49,534 nt of DNA from SFDP01 sp051653625 (lineage in GTDB: Bacteria > Bacillota > Clostridia > Lachnospirales > Lachnospiraceae). Numbering within the stretch: position 1 is the stretch's first letter; every line of letters starts with the position of its first letter. Positions 26,000-34,155 of the stretch are shown here, piece after piece. The stretch is from positions 1-49,534 of the forward strand of contig JBOFWM010000022.1 of assembly GCA_051653625.1 (NCBI GenBank). The letters are read 5' to 3'. The notes beneath the pieces were generated by a model. That model had not been told where the DNA came from and ran no database searches. It saw nothing but the letters and a program-made list of their open reading frames with translations. Position numbers and translations under genes: made by a program.

Positions 26000-26659
26000 T
26001 TGAAAAGTTCAATTGATTTTATTTCAGATTCTGCATTATTTAAAAATATAAAAATAACTGAATTGTATCCAATGCTTAAATGTCTTGGTTGCTATATTAA
26101 GACCTATAAAAAAGGAGAATATATTTCACTAGAAAATGAACAAGTAAAGAGTATTGGTCTAGTATTAAATGGTACTGTTCATATGATCAAAGAAGATATC
26201 TGGGGTAATACAACGATTTTAGCATATATTGAATCTAAGCAACTATTTGGAGAAACATTTACTTGTGGAAGTGACGATTTATCCTCTGTAACATTTTATG
26301 CTTCTACTGAAATAAAAGTATTATTCATGGCTTTTGAACGTGTCATGCATAGTTGCTCTCTAACTTGTATCTTTCATCATAAACTAATTGAAAATATGGT
26401 AATGTTAATTGCAGATAAAAACAAACATTTACTAGAAAAACTAGAAATTATATCAAAAAAAACATTAAGAGAAAAAATTCTTGCATATCTTTCATTACAA
26501 GCACAACGACATAATACAACATATTTTGAGATTCCTTTTGATCGTTACGAACTAGCAAATTATCTTTGTGCCGATCGAAGTGCACTTTCTAGAGAACTTT
26601 CAACTATGAAAAATGAAGGTATTATAGATTACGAAAAAAATTTGTTTCGTATTCTATAA
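26000..26659 (+). CDS. Crp/Fnr-family transcription regulator (TTG start)
   Basis: A cyclic-nucleotide-binding-like beta-roll (about residues 10-120, with KKGEYISLENEQVKSIGLVLNGTVHM and LFGETF) is joined by a dimer helix to a winged helix-turn-helix (about 165-215). The recognition helix CADRSALSRELSTM carries Ser where CRP has its specificity Glu, so the target should differ from TGTGA. No FNR-type N-terminal Cys cluster is visible, though Cys residues occur (LKCLGC, HSCSLTC). I place the start at TTG 26000 because GAGGTG precedes it by 6 nt, giving the usual 219 aa. I infer that it activates the adjacent ABC and asr operons. Confidence 0.88.
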   Translation: MKSSIDFISDSALFKNIKITELYPMLKCLGCYIKTYKKGEYISLENEQVKSIGLVLNGTVHMIKEDIWGNTTILAYIESKQLFGETFTCGSDDLSSVTFYASTEIKVLFMAFERVMHSCSLTCIFHHKLIENMVMLIADKNKHLLEKLEIISKKTLREKILAYLSLQAQRHNTTYFEIPFDRYELANYLCADRSALSRELSTMKNEGIIDYEKNLFRIL

Positions 26660-26674
26660 TAACAAATCCTATTT

Positions 26675-26696
26675 AAATGTTGCACAAGCAACATTT
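26675..26696 (+). promoter_or_regulatory. Crp/Fnr-type operator upstream of the ABC importer
   Basis: AAATGTTGC, 4-nt spacer ACAA, GCAACATTT: perfect 9-bp half-sites, centre 26685.5. A TATACT -10 box at 26715-26720 gives a predicted start near 26727, so the operator centre is at -41.5. No good -35 box exists. The same core recurs upstream of the asr operon. Confidence 0.75.
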
Positions 26697-26743
26697 TATA
26701 GATTTTATTTCAAGTATACTAATGAGGTTAAAGGAGGCATTGC

Positions 26744-27676
26744 ATGAAAAGAACAATGTTATTAATCTTATTTTTATTTTATATTTTATTTGTTATAGGC
26801 TGTTCAACAATCCAACATTCCACTATTCCAAGAACTATGTCTTTAACTTTTACGGATGCTCTTGATCGTGAAGTCACTGTTACAAATGCTACAAGAGTAG
26901 GTGCTACATCTGGAAGCCTTGCCAAAATTTGGACTCTTTCTGGTGGAACACTAACCGCTGTTACCAGTGACGCTTTTACTGATTCATCTCTTGAATTATC
27001 AAAAGATATTATTGATCTTGGATCATTAAAAGAGCCATCTTTGGAGACAATTATTTCTGCTAATTTAGATTTAATATTTCTTATTTCTAGTATCAATAGT
27101 CATATTCAACTTGCTGAAACATTGAAAAAATCTGGTGTAATTTGCATTTTTATTGATATTGAAACATTTGATGATTATTTATCTATATTAGATTTTTTTA
27201 CAGACATTACAAATAGAAAAGACTTATATAAAGAAAATGGTCTAGATATTCTTGACTCTATTCAGCAGATTATAAAAACAAAAAAATTAAATACAGATCC
27301 TAAAATTTTATTATTAAGAACTTCTGAATCTAAAATTACAGTAAGAGATAGCAACACAATGGCGGGTACTATGTTAAAAAACTTAGGTTGTATAAATATT
27401 GCCGATAGCAAAACTTCACTGCTTACTGATTTAAGTATTGAAGAAATCATCTCTCAACAACCCGACTATATTTTTGTTATTTGTATGGGTGAATTTGAAG
27501 AAGGTAGAATGCAACTTGAAAATATGTTAAATTCAAATCCAATATGGAATTCATTAGATGCTATTAAAAATAATAAATTATTCTATTTAGACAAGGAGTT
27601 ATTTCATTTAAAACCTAATAAAAGATGGGGAGAAAGCTATGAAGTTCTTTCAAATTATCTCTCAGGAGAAAAATAA
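26744..27676 (+). CDS. BtuF/FecB-type ABC substrate-binding lipoprotein
   Basis: Cell-surface lipoprotein of the helical-backbone (cluster A/type III) binding proteins that capture siderophores, heme, cobalamin or metal complexes. A signal peptide with lipobox FVIGC (Cys20) is followed by the start of the domain (SLTFTDALDREVTVTNATRVGATSGSLAKIW). Further signs are DLIFLIS, GTMLKNLGCINIAD and DYIFVICMGEFE. 310 aa. The Shine-Dalgarno AAAGGAGG lies 6 nt upstream. First gene of a three-gene importer operon; it overlaps the permease gene by 38 bp. The ligand cannot be told from sequence; the shared operator with asr suggests iron, heme or a tetrapyrrole. Confidence 0.87.
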   Translation: MKRTMLLILFLFYILFVIGCSTIQHSTIPRTMSLTFTDALDREVTVTNATRVGATSGSLAKIWTLSGGTLTAVTSDAFTDSSLELSKDIIDLGSLKEPSLETIISANLDLIFLISSINSHIQLAETLKKSGVICIFIDIETFDDYLSILDFFTDITNRKDLYKENGLDILDSIQQIIKTKKLNTDPKILLLRTSESKITVRDSNTMAGTMLKNLGCINIADSKTSLLTDLSIEEIISQQPDYIFVICMGEFEEGRMQLENMLNSNPIWNSLDAIKNNKLFYLDKELFHLKPNKRWGESYEVLSNYLSGEK

Positions 27677-28613
27677 AATATTAGAGCATATTATTTTACA
27701 CCTTAGCCTAGTGTTTCTAGTTATACTTATCATATTTGCATTATTAATCGGAGCAACTAAAAATATGTCTTCTGAGATAATCTTACTTGTAAGGTTGCCT
27801 CGCATAATCGCAGCAATTTTTGCAGGTGCAGCACTAGCAGGATGTGGTCTTATTTTACAAAATATTATGGGGAATCCTCTTGCCGGTCCTAATATAATTG
27901 GTGTTAATTCTGGTGCTGCATTTGCAACAGTAATTGCTACTGTGTTTTTTCAAACAAACTCTATTATTCAACCAATTTTTGCTTTTATTGGCGCATTTCT
28001 TGTTATTTTATGCCTTTACATATTATCAAAAAAAAATGGAATTTCTAAAATGACGATTATTCTCTTCGGTGTCGCGATGAATAGTTTATTTAATGCACTT
28101 ACCGATTGTTTTTATACCTTTTTTCCGAACATTGTATCAAATCATGTATCCTTTAAAATAGGTGGATTATCTTCACTAAATATCAATGTCATTACTCCAG
28201 CAATCATTATTATTGCTCTTGTTTTATTACTTGTTTATTTTAAAACACCACAACTTGAGATTTTATCTCTTGGTGATGAGACTGCACATGCATTAGGACT
28301 ATCTGTAAAATCTGTTCGATTTTACTTACTTATTTTTGCAGCATCATTAGCAGGTGCTGCTGTAAGCTTTTCTGGCATTATCGGATTTATCGGATTAATC
28401 ATTCCTCATTGTGCTAAATTTATCATCCATACTGGAATTAAAAAACTTTATCTTTTATGTATTTTATGGGGAAGTATTTTATTGTTATTTTGTGATACGT
28501 TAGCAAGAACACTTTTTCGTCCTTTTGAATTACCAGTTGGTATTTTATTATCTTTTATTGGTGTACCTATTTTTTTCTGGATACTTATTAACCGCAACGG
28601 AAGGGGATTTTAA
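27639..28613 (+). CDS. FecCD/BtuC-type ABC permease
   Basis: Membrane subunit of a siderophore/heme/cobalamin-type importer with about ten membrane segments. Family signatures are VRLPRIIAAIFAGAALAGCGLILQ (about residues 49-72), NPLAGPNIIGVNSGAAFA and SGIIGFIGLIIPHCAKFI near the C-terminus. 324 aa is standard. The ATG lies within the 3' end of the binding-protein gene, with GGGGAG 6 nt upstream, indicating coupled translation. It ends in TAATG shared with the ATPase gene. Confidence 0.93.
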   Translation: MKFFQIISQEKNKILEHIILHLSLVFLVILIIFALLIGATKNMSSEIILLVRLPRIIAAIFAGAALAGCGLILQNIMGNPLAGPNIIGVNSGAAFATVIATVFFQTNSIIQPIFAFIGAFLVILCLYILSKKNGISKMTIILFGVAMNSLFNALTDCFYTFFPNIVSNHVSFKIGGLSSLNINVITPAIIIIALVLLLVYFKTPQLEILSLGDETAHALGLSVKSVRFYLLIFAASLAGAAVSFSGIIGFIGLIIPHCAKFIIHTGIKKLYLLCILWGSILLLFCDTLARTLFRPFELPVGILLSFIGVPIFFWILINRNGRGF

Positions 28614-29374
28614 TGCTTACAATTGAACATATAAACGCATTTTATGGAAAAAAAGAAGTGTTACATGATATTTCTATTTCTTTTCAATCGAATAAGATTT
28701 ATAGCATTATCGGTAAAAATGGAAGTGGAAAAAGCTCTTTACTTAAATCAATCATTGGATTAATGAATCTTAAGTCTGGAAGTATTAAACTAAATGATTA
28801 TGATTTATTGGATATGGCACCTAAAATAAGAGCACAGAATATCTCTTACCTTTCACAACATAGAACTATGTCAAATATTTTAGTAGAACAAATAGTTACA
28901 CATGGAAGACACCCCTATATTGTAGGAAATGATTCTTCTCAAAAAAAACTTCATGAAAAAGTAATTGCCGATGCACTTTACACTATGAACTTAGAAAATC
29001 ATCGTTTTACTCCCTTAAGCAACTTATCAGGTGGCGAACTTCAACGCGCGTATATCGCAATGGTTTTAGCACAAGATACTCCAATCGTAATATTTGATGA
29101 ACCTACTACATTTATGGATATTGACTATCAAATTCAATTTCTTAACCTTATAAAAAAGCTAAAGAGCTATAATAAAACAATTATTCTTGTTTTACATGAT
29201 ATCCCTTCAGCTTTTGAAATTAGTGATGAAATACTAGTGATGGATCAAGGAGAAATAAAATGTATGTTACCACCATTTGAACTTATAAAAACAAATTTTA
29301 TTCCTAAGTATTTTAATGTTAAAATATTATTTGAAAATGAATATTTCCGAGTAATACCTCTCTTAAAAACTTAA
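28613..29374 (+). CDS. FepC/BtuD-type ABC ATPase
   Basis: ATP-binding subunit of the same importer. Walker A IIGKNGSGKSSLLKSI (about 32-47), Q-loop YLSQHR, signature LSGGELQRAYIAMVLAQ, Walker B IVIFDEPT and switch His in VLHDIPSAF are all present. 253 aa. It starts 1 bp inside the permease stop codon. Its own TAA (29372-29374) overlaps the stop codon of the converging asrC gene, with no terminator between. Confidence 0.95.
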   Translation: MLTIEHINAFYGKKEVLHDISISFQSNKIYSIIGKNGSGKSSLLKSIIGLMNLKSGSIKLNDYDLLDMAPKIRAQNISYLSQHRTMSNILVEQIVTHGRHPYIVGNDSSQKKLHEKVIADALYTMNLENHRFTPLSNLSGGELQRAYIAMVLAQDTPIVIFDEPTTFMDIDYQIQFLNLIKKLKSYNKTIILVLHDIPSAFEISDEILVMDQGEIKCMLPPFELIKTNFIPKYFNVKILFENEYFRVIPLLKT

Positions 29375-30333
29375 TATTTTATCCCGCCCCAATATATTTG
29401 TTCCGTTAATTCTGCAACAGGTGACAGAACTACATCTTTTAAAGCCCACTTTTTAAATTCTTCAAATCCGGTACGATCTACAATATAGCCAATATGTTCT
29501 TTTCCACCTGGTGCTGTTAAATCTATATATTCTGCGACATACTTATATGTATTTGTAATAATTTTAATAATACTTTCTTCATCTACCCATTTAATAAACT
29601 CTTCTCCTAGACGTGGATTTTTTTTCCCAGTTCTTCCAAGTAGTGTCAAACGATAATACTTTTCTTTACTTCTTGTCCAAGCCATATTAGGGCAACTAAT
29701 AATGCATTCTCCACAGCCAATACATTTTTCTTCATTTCTAACGGGATGAAAGTTTTGTGTCTTCAATGCGTTTACAGATTTTTTCTTACAAGCATTCACA
29801 CAGGCTTTACAATCAATACATCTTGTAATATCAAATTGTGGTAATGTCATTCCCATGATTCCAAAATCATGCATACGAACCTTTGCACAATCATTAGAGC
29901 ACCCTGTAAGAGCAACTTTAAAATGTAAATCATGAGGGAAAATAGCTTTTTCAATTTTCTTTGTAAATGCAGTCGTTTCATAACAAGCATATGGACAAAC
30001 TTTATTTCCAATACATGCTGTAATATTACGTGTACCCGCCGCTGGATATCCTCCATTTACAGTATCTTGATTAATTTCCATTCCCTCAATCAAACTTTGT
30101 AATAACAGGTTAACTTCAGATATTGCTTTAAAAGGAATGCCGGGAATTTCAAATCCTTGTCGACTTGTAATGTGTATCGTTCCATTTCCATATTTTTCAG
30201 CAATTTCTTGAATTTTAGGTAAATATTTAACATTAAGATGTCCGCCTGGTACACGAACGCGAGATGCTGTATATCCTCTTACCTTTGTTACTCTAAAAGC
30301 ATTTTTCTTTAATTTTTTTGTGTTAGTATCCAT
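29371..30333 (-). CDS. asrC: Anaerobic sulfite reductase subunit C
   Basis: Siroheme-[4Fe-4S] catalytic subunit reducing sulfite to sulfide. Seen are HITSRQGFEIPGI in the substrate domain, the siroheme/cluster cysteines (CIGNKVCPYAC and GCSNDC) and two ferredoxin-type motifs (CIDCKACVNACKKK and CIGCGECIISCPN). 320 aa matches Salmonella-type AsrC. Last gene of the FNT-asrA-asrB-asrC operon, 14 bp after asrB. The stop codon overlaps that of the converging ABC ATPase. Confidence 0.95.
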   Translation of the reverse strand: MDTNTKKLKKNAFRVTKVRGYTASRVRVPGGHLNVKYLPKIQEIAEKYGNGTIHITSRQGFEIPGIPFKAISEVNLLLQSLIEGMEINQDTVNGGYPAAGTRNITACIGNKVCPYACYETTAFTKKIEKAIFPHDLHFKVALTGCSNDCAKVRMHDFGIMGMTLPQFDITRCIDCKACVNACKKKSVNALKTQNFHPVRNEEKCIGCGECIISCPNMAWTRSKEKYYRLTLLGRTGKKNPRLGEEFIKWVDEESIIKIITNTYKYVAEYIDLTAPGGKEHIGYIVDRTGFEEFKKWALKDVVLSPVAELTEQIYWGGIKY

Positions 30334-30347
30334 TACTTTATTCCTCC

Positions 30348-31142
30348 TTAATCAATTAATTCCTTGCCTTTTACATAATTAAAGACTGGACCATCAATGC
30401 ATACATAAACATCCCCTATTTTACAATGTCCACATTTTCCAAGTCCACAGCACATTTTTCTCTCTTGAGAAATCCATATATTTTTTTCTTCAATACCCAA
30501 TTCTAAAAATTCTTTTACTGAAAATTTCATCATAGCTGGTGGACCTACTACTATAATTACAATATTATTTTTATCTTCTATTTTCAACTTAGGAATATAT
30601 GCAGTTACTAATCCCGTTTGGTATCTTGATCCTTTCTCTGCTTTATCTACAGTTAAAATAACATTCATCTGCTTTTTCCATTTTTCTATATCATAAGAAA
30701 ACAAGATATCATCTGATGACTTAAAACCACTGATTAATGTCATTTTCTTACATTTAGTTGGATTTTCATAAAAATACTCTACTACACCACGAACTGGTGA
30801 TAACCCGGTTCCTCCTGCTACAATATATATTTCCTTACCTTCATACTCAGAAACATCAAACCCATTACCATATGGTCCTCTTAATAATAAGCGTTCTCCA
30901 ATATAGTGTTCAAAAATCTCATCTGTAACCTTTCCCACTTTTCTTATGGTCAAATCAACAGTATTGTTTCCAATTCCACTTATTGAAATAGGCGCTTCTC
31001 CAAATTTTGGAATAGATACTTCAAAGAATTGTCCTGGCTTTGCTTCACCTTGATACTCCATTCTAAAAGTAAATTCTATCTCTGTATGTTTGATTACCTC
31101 TACTATTTTTGATGAAAATGGAACATAATCATTTTTTATCAT
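30348..31142 (-). CDS. asrB: Anaerobic sulfite reductase subunit B
   Basis: FAD/NAD(P)H-binding electron-transfer subunit of the ferredoxin-NADP reductase type that passes electrons to AsrC. The FAD-binding RGPYGNGFDV and NAD-binding IVAGGTGLSPVRGVVEYF are visible. A C-terminal [2Fe-2S] motif (CCGLGKCGHCKIGDVYVC) is as in dihydroorotate dehydrogenase B electron-transfer subunits. 264 aa. The ATG overlaps the asrA stop codon (TAATG), with Shine-Dalgarno AAGGAGG inside asrA. Confidence 0.95.
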   Translation of the reverse strand: MIKNDYVPFSSKIVEVIKHTEIEFTFRMEYQGEAKPGQFFEVSIPKFGEAPISISGIGNNTVDLTIRKVGKVTDEIFEHYIGERLLLRGPYGNGFDVSEYEGKEIYIVAGGTGLSPVRGVVEYFYENPTKCKKMTLISGFKSSDDILFSYDIEKWKKQMNVILTVDKAEKGSRYQTGLVTAYIPKLKIEDKNNIVIIVVGPPAMMKFSVKEFLELGIEEKNIWISQERKMCCGLGKCGHCKIGDVYVCIDGPVFNYVKGKELID

Positions 31143-32152
31143 TATAAATTTACCTCCTTAATGGCATCTTGAAGTTTACTTATACTATTAGAAAAAGATA
31201 TATACTCTGGACAACAATCGTCACATCTTCCACAACCTATGCACATATGAAATCCTGTACGTTCTTTAAAATCATATACTTTATGAAGAACCTTAAATCG
31301 CATGCGTTGTCCATTTGCTTTTCGATAACTTACACCTCCTGCAACATCTGTAAAACCATCTACCATACACGACGCCCAAACACGTCTTCTTTCTCCAACT
31401 CTTCCATTATCAGAATAATACATGTCTTGCATGGTAAAACAAGTACATGTAGGACAAACAAAATTGCAACGACCACAAGCAATACATCTAGCATCATATT
31501 CATCCCATATACAACTATTTGAAATTTTATTACTCATCTTGTCTGGTATTTCAACTGTTATTTCATTTTCTGTCACAAAAGGAATTGTAACATTTTGTTC
31601 TTTTGCATTAATTTTTGTTAACATATCTTGAAATTCTAAAGTATTCAAATCAATTTCGTATATATCATTTTTTTTATTTAGTGAAAAATCATAATTTTCT
31701 GGAATATTCGTTTCCATACTTACACAAAAACAATTTTCAAAACTTTGTTCACATCCAAGTACTACAAATTTGATATGTTCTCTTAAAACGGAATAATAAA
31801 AATCTTTTGGTCCATTTTTATAATACATTTCATCTAATCTTTTAAGTGCATGCATATCACAGCTTCTAAGAAATATCATTGTTTTTCTTTTATCTATTTC
31901 TGGTGTTGTAACAACTTCTTCCGTGAAATAAAATAATGTTTGTATCACTGGCAATACTGCCTCTTTGAAAGAATATTCCGATTTTTTATCAAATATAATT
32001 TCTTCTATATCTGTTATCTCTCCATACCTAATACAATCAGTATCCGAATATCTTCCTTCATTTTTAAAATTTTTTGGAGCAAATAATTTATATTGTTTAG
32101 ATAATTCTTCAAACCATATATTTGCTTGTTTTGATGTTATTACATATCCCAT
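31142..32152 (-). CDS. asrA: Anaerobic sulfite reductase subunit A
   Basis: Iron-sulfur electron-transfer subunit of the sulfite reductase. The N-terminal domain resembles hydrogenase/NapH-associated AsrA proteins (MIFLRSCDMHALKRLDEMYY). The C-terminal third carries two [4Fe-4S] motifs, CIACGRCNFVCPTC and CIGCGRCDDCCPEYI. 336 aa is typical. Second gene of the operon, 14 bp after the FNT channel gene, with Shine-Dalgarno AGAGGTG. Confidence 0.94.
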   Translation of the reverse strand: MGYVITSKQANIWFEELSKQYKLFAPKNFKNEGRYSDTDCIRYGEITDIEEIIFDKKSEYSFKEAVLPVIQTLFYFTEEVVTTPEIDKRKTMIFLRSCDMHALKRLDEMYYKNGPKDFYYSVLREHIKFVVLGCEQSFENCFCVSMETNIPENYDFSLNKKNDIYEIDLNTLEFQDMLTKINAKEQNVTIPFVTENEITVEIPDKMSNKISNSCIWDEYDARCIACGRCNFVCPTCTCFTMQDMYYSDNGRVGERRRVWASCMVDGFTDVAGGVSYRKANGQRMRFKVLHKVYDFKERTGFHMCIGCGRCDDCCPEYISFSNSISKLQDAIKEVNL

Positions 32153-32166
32153 AATCGCACCTCTTT

Positions 32167-32952
32167 CTAATTTACTAATTCTTTTTGTTTTGCAGCAATA
32201 ATATAAGGAATGGCAATTAATACAATTCCACCTACCATATTACCTAATGTTACCATCCCCAAATTATAAAAATAACCTATAAGAGTAACTGTTTCCTCTA
32301 TCGGACTTAATACAGCTATGGCAATTAATGTCATATTTGCAACACTGTGTTCAAATCCAGATGTAATAAAAGCGAATAAACACCAAAAAATTATGATCAA
32401 TTTCCCTGATTCACTTTTCATTTTATTGCTACACCAGACGGCTAGACAAACAAGCATATTACAAAGAATTGCTCTGAAAAATAATTCATTAGCCGGTGCT
32501 ATAATTTTTGCAACAGATGTTTTTGCAATAAATTCACCTACTATACCTTTGGCAAGTCCCGATTGTACATAAAGTATTGCAAGCAATACTGATCCTGCCA
32601 AATTTCCCAACCAACATACAATCCATAACTTAATTGCTTCTAATACACTTACCTTACCTTGACTAATCCCTACCGTAATAATTAAATTATTTCCTGTAAA
32701 CAGTTCTGATCCTGCAAATACTACGAGACTTAAAGCAATTCCAAATGCTACCCCCATAACAATTTTTGTACCTGCAAATCCGTTGGCATTTAACAATCCT
32801 CCAATGTTAAAAATTAAGATAATACCTAGTCCTACATAAATTCCTGCAAGCATCGACATAAGAAAAAAAGCTAATAGTTTTTTTCTCATAAAACTTATCT
32901 TGTTTTTTGCAATATTTGACATTGATTCAATTTCTTCTAAAAACATACTCAT
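32167..32952 (-). CDS. FNT-family channel, probably hydrosulfide (HSC) exporter
   Basis: Formate-nitrite transporter family membrane channel with six predicted helices and the family segment FAGSELFTGNNLIITVG. Position is informative: an FNT protein encoded with asrABC in Clostridioides difficile was characterised as a hydrosulfide ion channel. This one is the first gene before asrA, so export of HS- made by AsrC is the likely role (inference from context). 261 aa. A second Met two codons in has better Shine-Dalgarno spacing. Preceded by a palindromic operator and a TATAAT box. Confidence 0.88.
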   Translation of the reverse strand: MSMFLEEIESMSNIAKNKISFMRKKLLAFFLMSMLAGIYVGLGIILIFNIGGLLNANGFAGTKIVMGVAFGIALSLVVFAGSELFTGNNLIITVGISQGKVSVLEAIKLWIVCWLGNLAGSVLLAILYVQSGLAKGIVGEFIAKTSVAKIIAPANELFFRAILCNMLVCLAVWCSNKMKSESGKLIIIFWCLFAFITSGFEHSVANMTLIAIAVLSPIEETVTLIGYFYNLGMVTLGNMVGGIVLIAIPYIIAAKQKELVN

Positions 32953-32994
32953 CTCTCTCCTATTTGTTAAATTTATGACAATATTTATGTGAGA

Positions 32995-33038
32995 ATTATA
33001 TATTATATAATTAAAACACTTTGTTGCATACGCAACAA
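32995..33038 (-). promoter_or_regulatory. asr operon promoter with Crp/Fnr-type operator at -41.5
   Basis: TTGTTGC-ATAC-GCAACAA (33021-33038, perfect 7-bp half-sites, 4-nt spacer) lies upstream of a perfect minus-strand TATAAT (33000-32995). The distance from operator centre to the -10 box is identical to that at the ABC promoter. No recognisable -35 box, as expected for class II activation. Confidence 0.78.
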
Positions 33039-33128
33039 TTTATCTAATTTTTAACAATAAATAAACCTACTAAAGATTTATTAAAAAGCAAGAGAAGATA
33101 ATACATTATCCTAGTCCATTACAGCGAG

Positions 33129-33177
33129 AAACCCAGTTGAAAACGTTATTACAAAGGTTTTCAACTGGGTTTTTATT
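33129..33177 (+). terminator. Strong intrinsic terminator with no evident plus-strand gene
   Basis: A perfect 16-bp stem (33129-33144 with 33157-33172) with a 12-nt loop, followed by TTTTTATT on the plus strand. On the minus strand the tail is TTTCTCGC, a poorer T-run, though it might still back up the ulaE terminator. Confidence 0.7.
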
Positions 33178-33215
33178 AAAGAACTTTCAAAGACAGAATT
33201 ATAATTCTACCGTTT

Positions 33216-33232
33216 AAGCAATTATATTCTAT
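33216..33232 (+). repeat. 17-bp direct repeat, right copy
   Basis: Identical to 25971-25987 (AAGCAATTATATTCTAT), 7,245 bp away. Confidence 0.35.
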
Positions 33233-33239
33233 AAGAAAG

Positions 33240-33272
33240 CCCCATCAATTCTTACTTGTAAGTTTGATGGGG
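33240..33272 (-). terminator. Intrinsic terminator of the ula operon
   Basis: A 9-bp stem (CCCCATCAA 33240-33248 with TTGATGGGG 33264-33272) with an inner CTTAC/GTAAG stem. The minus-strand tail is CTTTCTTAT. It lies just after the ulaE stop codon. Confidence 0.75.
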
Positions 33273-33278
33273 ACCTAT

Positions 33279-34121
33279 CTATGATTGCATATCTAAAATT
33301 TTTGACATTGCATCAAAAGATTGTTTCAAATCTTTTTTCCATTCTTTTGAGCCTAAGTACCAAATTTCTGTAACATATTTTCGAATTCCTAATTCCCAAG
33401 CAACTTTTATAATATTTTCAAAATCAACACACCCTTCTCCGTATTTCATATCTCTATACTTTCCAGGCACTGTCTCCTTTAAATGCAAAGCTGCTATATG
33501 TCCTTTCCCAAATACTAGATCACATAATACATTTTTATTTTCTAAAATAGCTGCGTTATTCATATTTCCAATATCCGGATATATTTTTAAATATGGTGAA
33601 TTTATTTTTTGTACAATCTCTACAGATTTTGAAACCATATTCATAAATTCTGTTTCCATTGTTTCAAATGCAAGAATTACACTTTTTTTCGCTGCATATG
33701 AAACAACAATTTTTAAGTTTTTTTCAAAATTAGCTCTTGTTACTTCTGTAGATTCATTATAATACTCATCATATCCAGGAATCATTACAATACGAATCCC
33801 TAAATCATCTGCAAAATCTATCGCCTTACAAACCATTTCCATGCCTTTTTTTGCAACTTTTTCATCAATACAGCCTAATGGATATTTTCTATTTCCACTT
33901 AAATTTAATGTTCGAATAGGCATATTTGTTTCGTTCATAAGTTCAACAAAATGTAAACGTTCTTCTTTGCTCATATCTAATCTAGCAATTTTTTCTTCTG
34001 TCTCATCTATACTAATTTCCACAAAATCATATCCAACTTCTTTTGCAACCTGAAGCCGTTCTTTCCAATTCAAGGTAGCAGGTACTGCTTTTTCATACAT
34101 GCCTATTGTATATTGTTTCAT
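33279..34121 (-). CDS. ulaE: L-ribulose-5-phosphate 3-epimerase (UlaE/SgaU)
   Basis: TIM-barrel epimerase converting L-xylulose 5-phosphate to L-ribulose 5-phosphate in L-ascorbate breakdown. Conserved signs are IGMYEKAVPATLNWKERL at the N-terminus, DFVEISIDE, IPGYDEYYNESTEVTR, LAFETMETEFMNMV and the metal-site segments YPDIGNMNN and AALHLKETVPGKYRDM. 280 aa (E. coli UlaE 284). Last gene of the ula operon; a terminator follows immediately. Confidence 0.94.
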   Translation of the reverse strand: MKQYTIGMYEKAVPATLNWKERLQVAKEVGYDFVEISIDETEEKIARLDMSKEERLHFVELMNETNMPIRTLNLSGNRKYPLGCIDEKVAKKGMEMVCKAIDFADDLGIRIVMIPGYDEYYNESTEVTRANFEKNLKIVVSYAAKKSVILAFETMETEFMNMVSKSVEIVQKINSPYLKIYPDIGNMNNAAILENKNVLCDLVFGKGHIAALHLKETVPGKYRDMKYGEGCVDFENIIKVAWELGIRKYVTEIWYLGSKEWKKDLKQSFDAMSKILDMQS

Positions 34122-34155
34122 ATCTGCATCATCCTTTACTTTGTCTTCTCACATA

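Larger units (their letters stand above)
33039..33278. other. Intergenic region between asr and ula loci
   Basis: About 240 bp without a gene. It holds a short palindrome GATAATACATTATC (33097-33110), a strong hairpin terminator oriented for the plus strand (33129-33177), the right copy of a 17-bp repeat (33216-33232) and the ulaE terminator (33240-33272). I see no convincing open reading frame or plus-strand promoter. Confidence 0.6.

Noticed and set aside
33097..33110. GATAATACATTATC as a Fur box
   Set aside because: Spacing between hexamers is 2 rather than 1 and there is no gene start in the right place.
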